Origin: Dipteris shenzhenensis
Lineage: Eukaryota; Polypodiophyta; Polypodiopsida; Gleicheniales
Direction: 5' to 3' (one strand)
Assembly: GCA_047967505.1 (NCBI GenBank)
Contig: CM106538.1
DNA: 64,000 nucleotides
This document shows positions 55,464 to 64,000 of the stretch, one piece after another. How positions within the stretch are numbered: the first letter of the stretch is position 1; each line of letters opens with the position of its first letter. The notes beneath the pieces are model-generated. The model saw only the letters and a list, made by a program, of their open reading frames with translations, did not search any database and was not told the origin of the DNA. The translations under genes and the position numbers were made by a program.

Positions 55464-58400
55464 TTAGGACAAGCTATATATAGCTCTAACACCCCCACTC
55501 AAACAAAGGTCTCTAGCTACGGATGAAAAAACCATTGGGGAGCACAAGGGAAAAGCTCGAGATCCTATATACAAGTATACAAGTTGATCATTTGTACAAT
55601 TATTTACAACTATGTAATGCAAATGTGCATTTATATACAAAAGGTCACCCATAGGTGTGTTAATCTTGGAAGAGAGAAGCTGCAAGAACTCCAAGTTCTG
55701 ATCATAGCACTGTCACGAAGCGTGCCTCACTAAGTCCTTTAGTGAGAATATCTGCAATCATCTGAGAAGTGGGAAAATGTTCAATCATTATCATCCCTTT
55801 CTTCACTTCATGTCTGACATAATGGTAATGAACAGCAATATGTTTGGATTTGTTATGCTCTGAACATAGTCTTTAGCCAAACTTATGGCACTTTGATTAT
55901 CACATCTGAGAGGAGTACTGGATGATGGAGGATGACCAATATCTGCAAGCAATTGTCGTAGCCAAACCAATTCTCGAGCTGCTAGAGAAGTCGCTATATA
56001 CTCAAATTCTATGGTAGAAACAACAGCACAACGTTGCTTCTTACTTGCCCAAGAGACCAAGCAACCACTGATAAAGAAGCAATTAATGCTTATAGACTGC
56101 ATAGAGAAGTGAGAGCTTACCAGTCTACATCTGTATATCCCAAAAGATCAAGAAACATCACAGGAGATGATTTTGTATGACGTCGATAAACTAATCCAAA
56201 ATTAGAAGTGCCTTTCAAATACTTGAGAACACATTTTGCTGCAGACCAATGTTGCATTGAGCGAGTAGCTAGATATTGTCCTAGAAAAGTGGCAGTAAAA
56301 AGAATATATGGTCGAGTGTTCAAACCGACAAACTGTAGGCAACCAACAAGATTGGCATAGGGTTGATGTGAAACCTCAACATCATGAGTCAATCGAGTAT
56401 TTTTGACAGAGCTCACAAGACAAGGAGTCGTCGCAAAGTGAGCATTTGTCAAGCCAAACTTTGAACTGCATCTTGAATGAATTTTATTTGTCAAAGTAGC
56501 AGAATTTCCTTGTGACAAAATCACAGAACTTGAATACCAAGACATGAATGAATGTCACCAAGATCAACCACATCAAATGCTGAGGATAAGATTTTCTTGA
56601 CATGTTGCAAGAAATCGAGATTGTTGGAAACAAGTATGGTGTCACCCACATAAAGAGCAAGAATGACAAAAAGAGCACCATCACATTTGGCATATAAGTT
56701 GGGGTCAGAGAAACAAGAGTTGAAACCTTGAGATGTTAGAAATTGATCAATTTTCATGCACGGGAAGCTTGTTTTAGACCATAAGAGCACGATGAAGGTG
56801 AAAAACAAGATGATCCTGACCGGGAAGTATGAACCCTTCCGGTTGCTCCATATAAATCTCCTCTTTAAGATCTCCATTAAGAAAAGTAGTTTTCACATCC
56901 ATTTGATGAATCTCCAAATCAAATTGAGTAGCAAAAGCCAAGAGTACTCGAATACTTAATGTGCTACGAACAATGGGTGAAAAAGTATCATGATAATCAA
57001 CTCTTGCAATTTGTGAGTATCCTTTTGCAACCAGACGAGCTTTAAACTTGTCAAAAGAACCATTAGCTTTAGTTTTGGTTTTATAAACCCACTTATATTT
57101 GATAGGAGTGTGACGAGGAGGTTGTTCAGTAAGAACCCATGTACCTTTAGAGATCAAAGAATCATATTTAGCTTCCATTGACTCTTTTGTGTAGAAGAGA
57201 TAGCTTCTATATAAGTAGTAGGCTCTTCATGAGCAACCATTGCATGCTCAATGATTTCAAAGTCATCAACACAATCATGCATAGAACCATGTTCAAAATC
57301 AATAGGTAGATCAACATAAATATCAACACTATCATCAGAGGCCTGTGTATGTGCAGGATGCAAATCATTGTCAACACATTGCTCTGCAGATGGAGTAGCA
57401 GTGATGCCATCAGATGAACGAGTAATGACATCAGAAGTGGAATCATGATCAAATAAAAAAGGAAAGACAACAAGTAAGGACTCAGTGTCCTCTGCATCCT
57501 CGATAGACCATGTCCCTCCCATTAATTGCTCATTGAATATGGCATCACAATTGATTATCACCTTCTTAGAGGAGGGATCATAGAATTTATAACCTTTAGA
57601 ATTCGGAGAATATCCAATGAATATGACCTTTTTGCTAGGAAGATCTAGCTTTTTTCGTGTCTCTTTTGGTAATGAATATAAGCAATGCAACCAAAAGTTT
57701 GAAAATGTGATATAGAAGGAGTCTCCCCTGTCCAAGCTGTGATTGGTATCTGACTAGAAGGTGCAATTGTAGGAAGATGATTTTGCACAAAGATGGCTGT
57801 CAGAAGTTCTCTTACCCAAAAGCTTTGAGATAATCTAGAATGAAGGAGCATACATCGCATAGCATCAAGAGAAGTGCGATTCTTACACTCTGCATGAGCA
57901 TTGTGTTGAGGAGAGCAATAATCATTAAAAAGATTAGAAATATGTTCTCCACCATTGTCACTATGAAGGGTCTTGATCCAAAAACTAGTATGAAGTTCCG
58001 TAGCAGTTTTATATTGCTTGAATATTGATAAGGCTTCTGACTTATGTCGCAAGAGAAATGCAGTTGTATATCTTGACCAATCATCAACGAAAGTGATAAA
58101 ATACCTGTAGAAAGACTTGGATGGAGGAAAAGGTCCACATATATTAGTGTGAACAAGATCCAATAAAGCATGTAATGAGTTGAAGTAGATGCATGAAAGG
58201 GTTCTCGATGATGCTTGCCAAGAGCACATATTCACAAAGGCCCATGTGAGGACGAGTTGGGAGATTCATACCATCCACAAGATCATCACGATTTATAGCA
58301 AGTAGCTTGGAAAAATCCAAATGAACAAAACGATGATGCCATAGCTTGCAGTCCAGATCACCAGGGGCTGTAACCACATTAGCAATATCATCATTTAAGG

Positions 58401-58800
58401 AAAGTTGAAAGAGGTTACCATTCTAAGGAGCAACTGCTATGGTATGTCCATCTTTTTCAATCCGACACTGTGTGTGGTCAAAGCCAATAAAGAGACCAAG
58501 ATCAACCAGTCATGCAACAAAAAGAAGATTTTTTTGAAGATCTGGAACATGGAGAACACCTCGCAAGACTCTTGTTGAAGAAAAAGTGCCAAGATATAAA
58601 TCACCAACACCCATGACTTGACAAGTAATGTCATCAGTAAGATAAACCAATTTCTTGTGAGGAAGAGCATGATAATTATGTAACCATTAAGATTGATATG
58701 TCATATTACCAGTAGCACGAGAATCAAGAATAAAAGTGGAACCATCTCGAACATGAAGTATCCTTTCTGGAGAGACATCAAAATAGATATGATTTGCCTC
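55464..58800 (-). pseudogene. copia pol pseudogene, family E copy 2
   Basis: Minus-strand pieces in order. Protease near 58680-58760 reads ILDSRATGNMTYQS, with DSRA in place of DSGA. Integrase zinc region 58144-58377 has LWHHRFVHLDF. Integrase core 57645-58235 has HTNICGPF (first acidic position reads N), HSDNGGEH and NAHAECKN. The connector and variable region are 57154-57735. RT 56774-57178 has KYKWVYKTK and DVKTTFLNGD; 56521-56877 has ALYVGDTIL, where the catalytic YVDD is YVGD. RNase H 55803-56102 has CDNQSAISLAKD. Frameshifts and stops separate the pieces, and three catalytic motifs are changed. Confidence 0.88.
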
Positions 58801-58818
58801 TTGATGCGTATGGGCATC

Positions 58819-59763
58819 TTAATTGTTGTTGAGTAGCATATGCTTGAGTATGTTCACGACCATAACGTCTCTTGTAACACCGAAAGGATGGATGATTTCT
58901 GCCACAATATTCGCAAGGAGGATTATTGGGTAAGCGGGGTTGCTAAGTGGTAACACCATGTTCCTCATCATATTACCGAGCCCAACAATCAAAGATAACA
59001 TGACCATGCTTATCACAGTAAGAACAATGTTTCTCAGGATATTTGAGATGAGAAGAATTGCCACCTCTATACGGATGACCACCACGTCCATTATAACTAC
59101 CACATCCATATTTGGAGAAAGGACGCTTGCGAGCAACACAAGCTATCTCTGAATCTGCATCATTCATTGTTATCATGACAGATTCATGACTTTATGACGC
59201 TCGCATCGTTGAGCGTACTCAATCGAAGAAATACATGTTTTATGAAAATCAATCTCGTTTTTGTTGGAAAGGATGGTAACAATATTATCATATAATGGAT
59301 CCTGGGCTGTGTCGAGAAGATAGGTCACCAATTGATTTTGTGGAACAGGTGCACCAACAGCAGCAAGTTGATTGACGATATTCTTGAATGAGTCAATATG
59401 AGTTGTCATAGGAGCTCCAACTTTGTACGGAGTGCTCAAAAGATTACGAAGATAAAGAATCTCTGTGACAAATTTCTTCTCAAAAGTAGCAACGAGATAT
59501 TCCCTTATTGCATGAGAAGAAGGAAGGGCAAATACATCCAGCATAAGAGAATCATGTAGAGCAGATAAAATATACCGACGAGCTACTTTATCACGAGAAT
59601 GCCAATCAGCAGAGTCAGATCTCCATTGCTCAAAGAGAGAGCCTTGAGTCACAAGAGCATGATTCGGAGTTGCATCAACAGGTTGAGATGGACAAACGAG
59701 ATCACCAGGAACAGATCGTTGGCCAGAAGGAAAGCCGTTGACAATTATAGACATTGCCATCAT
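58819..59763 (-). pseudogene. copia gag pseudogene, family E copy 2
   Basis: 59173-59763 reads a UBN2-type gag: LFEQWRSDSADWHSRDKVAR, TFEKKFVTEILYLRNLL, HIDSFKNIVNQLAAVG. 58973-59176 continues with KRPFSKYGCGSYNGRGG and the CCHC knuckle CSYCDKHGHVIFDC. 58819-58970 reads a decayed second CCHC region in another frame. The first ATG is at about 59763. Gag and nucleocapsid are separated by a stop at 59173, so no full protein is made. Confidence 0.85.
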
Positions 59764-60412
59764 ACTTCGAGAGAATATGTTTGTCAGAGCTCACGTCAAT
59801 GATCGAGAATACACCAGTTGCTCTAAAAATATAGAACTCAAGATACCCCAAAAATAGGATAGAACATGAGACGGGGGTATACTAGAAATAGCATGCATGC
59901 CAAGAAAGCACTTTGAGCTTGTTAATCACGAAACCACGATATTTTTGGAGAAAAGCAGAACTTGTCGATCAGAAAATAGAGGTGTTTTTGGTGAAAAGCA
60001 CTACAATCATGTCAATCATGAAACCAATACATTTATCATGAAGCCACGTGATTCTTGTCGAAAAGCAGTACGAGTGTGCCGATCACGAAACCAAGAAAAA
60101 AGTAGTCGTCATGAAAACTGACGTAACTTTCTGCTCCAAAGTCCGATTAGGCTGTTTAAGTACTCATAACGAAGAGCACGACGAGAGCTACGTCTACAAA
60201 TCAATCTGCAATCCATTTGCCACTGATAACTTTCTCAAAATTGCACCAGAAAACCTCTAAAAAACCACATCAAGTTAGACATGTCAAAATCGACAAGAGA
60301 AAATAAGCGATGAGATATTGAAAGCACTATGTAATCAAATCAACAACTAATACTTCTTGTCTTTCTTCATTATAGTGCATACAATAGCAACACCTTTGTA
60401 GCTCTGATACCA
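59764..60412 (-). other. leader and PBS of family-E copy 2
   Basis: Non-coding between gag and the PBS at 60401-60412. Repeats of CATGAAACCA/CACGAAACCA (59925-60100) produce a short open frame on the plus strand; this is not a gene. Confidence 0.6.
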
Positions 60413-60542
60413 TGTTGAGAGAGAAGAAGAAGAGATGATCTAGACACACCAAATAGATTCCCAAGGACTAATTCATACTGATCACTAGTTACATATATAT
60501 ATGTGAGACCTAGTTCAGGGCGAGCTGTATATAGCTCTAACA

Positions 60543-61135
60543 AATTTTTGTGGAGTCATGTAGGTAAAGAAGTTTTCTTTATGTGATTGATCCTCTTATT
60601 GCTCCATGTGGGAATGTGAAAGCATGATATGCTAGTGTGTTAGATTTAAGGGAACACAAATACTGAGTGCAAGATGCTGTGATCAATTGGTCGAGACTAA
60701 AAGCGGAAGGGAGACGCTGTATCAGGAGGCTTCTTATCATTAAGTCTAATTTTTCATTGATTTTTCTTTTGCTTTAAATATTGTTGATTCTATAAAAGTG
60801 TGAACCTTTTCCATCCTCTCTCATTATGGGTGTTCACCTTCCTGTCTAAACACTCTTCTACCTATTTATTGGCAGCAAGAAGCAAAAGGAAATAACCATA
60901 ACTTTCTTACCCGGTCAAAATACCCGACGCATTATACTCTTTGAACAAGCCATCGAGGGTTGTTTTCATCAATCATGATCACAACACTCATTTGCGATGC
61001 ATCTTTGATAACTTTTTCATATCAACTCAAAACCTAGCGATCAAGTGGTTGAAACAATCAGAAAGCACATTCTGCGAATGATTGCATTGTTAGATTTGAC
61101 GAAGATTACGTTGCTATCTTCTCACAATCAGATTA
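60543..61135 (-). repeat. LARD R3 resumed after family-E insertion
   Basis: Begins with the right target duplicate AATTT and matches 33680-34110 and 40150-40760, stopping just short of where a PBS would lie. Confidence 0.65.
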
Positions 61136-61265
61136 GTGTCAATTTTGGTTACTATCCTAAAAAGGAGTCTTTGGACTCACTTGCACAACAGAGGGCCTTT
61201 TTGGTTATGGTCTTGCAAGTTTTCTAGGGAGACTAGAGCTTCAAGTAGGATGCCTTACTCATTGA
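61136..61265. other. no gene recognised
   Basis: Unique-looking spacer between LARD sequence and the direct duplication. Confidence 0.3.
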
Positions 61266-62145
61266 TACTACTTTTGATATATATTCTCCATTCTCCACAA
61301 TATAGAGTTACCAACTTGAGTGATGAGGGATGCCCTAAGAGGGGAGATAGCATCAAAAGGTGAGAATAGATTGAGTGATAGGACCATGAGAGGTGGATGC
61401 AGTGAGTAAGTGCGACACAATTTTAGGGGGGTCACTCATAAAGATGTAAGAATAGCATGTGGGGCAAACAAAAGAATTTTTTAAACTCAACTTGTTTTGG
61501 CACATTTTTTACATAAGAAGGGTACCATTAAAAGGGGGTATTCACAGATTGGATACAAAAAGGGTGCTTTTTTTTCTTAATTAAGGGACTCTTCAATTAG
61601 TCCTTGAATGCACATGATACAGAACTTACATAAAGTGAACCCCAAGGACACAATTGAGTTTGAATGAGATTCGAAATGATCAAGACAAAACTGTAACAAG
61701 AGAGACCTTTGCAACGATGGGTATTGGCACAAGGGAGAGTATGAGTTTGACTTTGTAATATTTTTTCTCTCATGCCCGCTTTCCAAAATCAAATTCATAC
61801 TCTACCTGCTAAACTCATATTTTCTAGGAGTTAGAGATATAGTCTTATTGTTAAATTTTCTTGATCAACCCTCCAGAAACAATTGCCCTGATAATGGGTT
61901 CCTTTGCTACCTCGTCCTCTTCTGCCAGTATTATGTGGATTCTCCCAACCAGCCCCTTCTCATTACCAAATTTAAGAGGTAAGTCTTCTAATCCTCTCTC
62001 CATCTTGCCATTCGCCATCCTGACATTCGAATGCTAATCCATAAGTGCAATTGCCAAATTCCAGAGGTAAGCTTTTTATTCATTTCATCTAAGAAAGTCT
62101 GCAATCTTGCATCGAATGTTTGACTAATCATATCAATCTATAATG
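61266..62145. repeat. direct duplication, unit 1
   Basis: Matches 62998-64000 (offset about 1.86 kb over most of its length). Unit 2 has an extra segment at about 63021-63149. No protein domain is recognised; the frame around 61890-61980 (MGSFATSSSSASIMWILPTS) is open in both copies and is followed by GAG|GTAAGTC, which looks like a splice donor. Confidence 0.75.
61423..61647. mobile_element. MITE-like TIR element in unit 1, 225 bp
   Basis: The left end TTAGGGGGGTCACTC pairs with the inverted right end CCTTGGGGTTCACTT. It is flanked by ACACAATT at 61415-61422 and 61648-61655. Its arms share GGGTCACT, ATGTAAG and CATGTG with the 2172-2417 element, so it is probably the same superfamily with 8-bp duplications. 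Confidence 0.65.
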
Positions 62146-62367
62146 CTTGTCTCATAACTCCGCTCATTCGGTGCTAGCAGCATCCGGAAAAATCTCCCAC
62201 ATTGTCAATTGAAACAACATTTGACAACAAGCTAAGAAAGAAGACTTTTCACCGCTCGTAATCGTTTCTGCCCCAATCCGAGTTGAAGATATCAGTTATT
62301 TCTTTGAAGTCTATGTTGTTTCAAAATGATCGAATGATTTTAAAGATCTTTCAATGATCTAACATAC
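62146..62367. other. spacer, no gene recognised
   Basis: Continues unit 1 beyond the point where the window ends for unit 2, so duplication cannot be judged. Confidence 0.3.
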
Positions 62368-62790
62368 ATTTAAAAAAGAAATTGATAGAGCAATATGGAC
62401 AAAAATATGATAAAAAATTTATGCTCTTCCTCCAAATATAGAAGAGATTCTACGTAGTTCTCCTCTGCTCAACACCATCCCTAACATGAAAGAGAATAGA
62501 AAATATTTTCAAGTATGAAGAGGACGGAACTGAATTAGATAAAAATAAATTATTTCATATGAGTAATTGTGCGACCATGTGAGCCAAAAAAAGTAACAAA
62601 AGATGTATGTTGTTCCTACAAATATAGAAGAGATTCTACGTTGTTCTCCTCAATGCAACACCATCCCTCACATGAAAGAGAATAAGAAACATTTTCAAGT
62701 ATGGAGAGGATAGAGATGAATTAGATAAATATAAAAATTTTAATATGAGTAATTGTGTGGAGATGCGAGCCAATAACATTTTATCAAAGA
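62368..62790. repeat. 178-bp-type tandem repeat shared with expansin 3' flank
   Basis: Two tandem units (62430-62600 and 62605-62780) with AATATAGAAGAGATTCTACG, CAACACCATCC(C/T)(T/C)AACATGAAAGAG and TTTCAAGTATG. The first unit is the unoccupied version of the sequence interrupted by the 2.7-kb element at 21630-24330. Confidence 0.7.
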
Positions 62791-62997
62791 AAAATCTTTG
62801 AAAGAAGACAATTCAATGAAGCACAAGCTGAAACAAATTCATGAGCAAACCTTTAAGGCAATAAATATTGGCTTATGTGAGCCTCGATAATCCTAAGGTG
62901 AATGCAAACAATGCATTTAACTACGGATATTAAGGAGGTAGATACCATTAAAAAAGTGAATACAGTGCATGTCACTCAACTCAAAGCAAAAGTGACA

Positions 62998-64000
62998 CTT
63001 TTGATATATATTCTCCATTCAACATGGGTGCAGATAAAGGTGTCAACAATCCTGGCCATGGTAAAATGCAAGAGGTAAACATAGTTGTGGAAGTGTATGC
63101 CTTTTACCAAATATTTTTAGGAACATAATTCTTTGTCATTGGGTAAAACTTTCCACAATATAGAGTTACCAACTTGAGTGATGAGGGATGCCCTAAGAGG
63201 GGAGATAGCATCAAAAGGTGAGAATAGATTGAGTGATAGGACCATGAGAGGTGGATGCAGTGAGTAAGTGCGACGCAATTTTAGGGGGGTCACTCATAAA
63301 GATGTAAGAATAGCATGTGGGGAAAACAAAAGAATTTTTTAAACTCAGCTTGTTTTGGCACATTTTTTACATAAGAAGGGTACCATTAAAAGGGGGTATT
63401 CACAGATTGGATACAAAAAGGGTGCTTTTTTTTCTTAATTAAGGGACTCTTCAATTAGTCCTTGAATGCACATGATACAGAACTTACATAAAGTGAACCC
63501 CAAGGACACAATTGAGTTTGAATGAGATTCGAAATGATCAAGACAAAACTGTAACAAGAGAGACCTTTGAAACCATGGGTATTGGCACAAGGGAGAGTAT
63601 GAGTTTGACTTTGTAATATTTTTTCTCTCATGCCTGCGTTACAAAATCAAATTCATACTCTACCTGCTAAACTCATATTTTCTAGGAGTTAGAGATATAG
63701 TCTTATTGTTAAATTTTCTTGATCAACCCTCCAGAAACAATTGCCCTGATAATGGGTTCCTTTGCTACCTCGTCCTCTTCTGCCAGTATTATGTGGATTC
63801 TCCCAACCAGCCCCTTCTCATTACCAAATTTAAGAGGTAAGTCTTCTAATCCTCTCTCCATCTTGCCATTCGCCATCCTGACATTCAAATGCTAATCCAT
63901 AAGTGCAATTGCCAAATTCCAGAGGTAAGCTTTTTATTCATTTCATCTAAGAACGTCTGCAATCTTGCATCAAACGTTTGATTAATCATATCAATCTATA
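62998..64000. repeat. direct duplication, unit 2 (runs off the window)
   Basis: Starts TTTTGATATATATTCTCCATTC as in unit 1, carries the extra 63021-63149 segment, then matches unit 1 from CCACAATATAGAG to the window end. Few differences are visible, so the duplication is fairly recent. Confidence 0.75.
63281..63505. mobile_element. MITE-like TIR element in unit 2, 225 bp
   Basis: Copy of 61423-61647 carried along by the duplication. The flanks are ACGCAATT (63273-63280) and ACACAATT (63506-63513), one base changed. Confidence 0.65.

Larger units (their letters stand above)
55359..60542 (-). mobile_element. complete but decayed Ty1/copia element, family E copy 2
   Basis: LTRs 55359-55491 and 60413-60542 (133 and 130 bp, several differences), PBS complement GCTCTGATACCA at 60401-60412, polypurine complement CCCCCACTCAAAC after the left LTR. 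The 5-bp duplication AATTT flanks it (55354-55358, 60543-60547), with unoccupied counterparts at 33674-33678 and near 40150. It is inserted in LARD R3. The coding region is interrupted many times. Confidence 0.92.

Noticed and set aside
1-64000. tRNA, rRNA or other RNA genes
   Set aside because: No cloverleaf or conserved rRNA sequence noticed on either strand; the tRNA-like GGTATCAGAGC strings are retrotransposon primer sites.

Overview
This window is nuclear DNA from a land plant with a large, repeat-rich genome. The evidence is an alpha-expansin pseudogene with its conserved intron, a captured piece of a FRIGIDA-like gene, Ty1/copia elements primed by initiator tRNA-Met, and a CACTA-type tnp2 transposase with the plant DUF4218 and DUF4216 regions. 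I cannot name the species; a fern, lycophyte or gymnosperm would fit, but that is a guess. I see no intact host gene. Nearly everything is transposable-element DNA, nested and duplicated.

Layout. 1-1.57 kb: low-complexity DNA with one TE protein fragment. 1.58-12.8 kb: part of a non-coding LTR element (called LARD here; LTR at 1576-1754) holding an 8.4-kb CACTA-like element (2940-11369) with atypical CACAA ends, a TNPA-like gene, a long purine tract and a decayed tnp2 gene. 12.8-21.3 kb: the left copy of a duplicated block ending in a truncated copia element (family E). 21.3-25.3 kb: a CACTA terminus fragment, a 2.7-kb non-autonomous copia element with a perfect 5-bp TSD (21630-24330), and the expansin pseudogene. 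26.1-26.6 kb: a stop-riddled copia integrase fragment. 27.2-34.1 kb: a second LARD copy containing a solo LTR (28309-29027) and a 2.1-kb deleted CACTA-like element (29174-31290). 34.1-41.0 kb: an inverted LARD piece, a third CACTA-like piece (to 36926), then a LARD copy ending in its PBS and 5' LTR. 41.0-42.9 kb: TE protein fragments. 42.95-58.05 kb: the right copy of the duplicated block, split by an intact 7.3-kb copia element (44307-51604). 55.36-60.54 kb: a complete but decayed family-E copia element. 61.3-64.0 kb: a direct duplication containing a small TIR element in both copies.

How the parts work together. The only gene that looks functional is the 1418-residue copia polyprotein at 44652-48908. 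It has no stops and no visible loss of catalytic residues, and its two 257-bp LTRs look identical, so the insertion is recent. Its leader is unusual: it carries about 16 TGACGTGG-type sites plus five CACGTG-type sites between the LTR promoter and gag, and a piece of a FRIGIDA-like gene in antisense. The element at 21630-24330 shares its LTR ends and leader motifs and is probably moved by it. In the same way, the LARD elements share LTR ends and polypurine tract with copia family E. Several insertions can be checked inside the window because an unoccupied copy of the target lies elsewhere in it.
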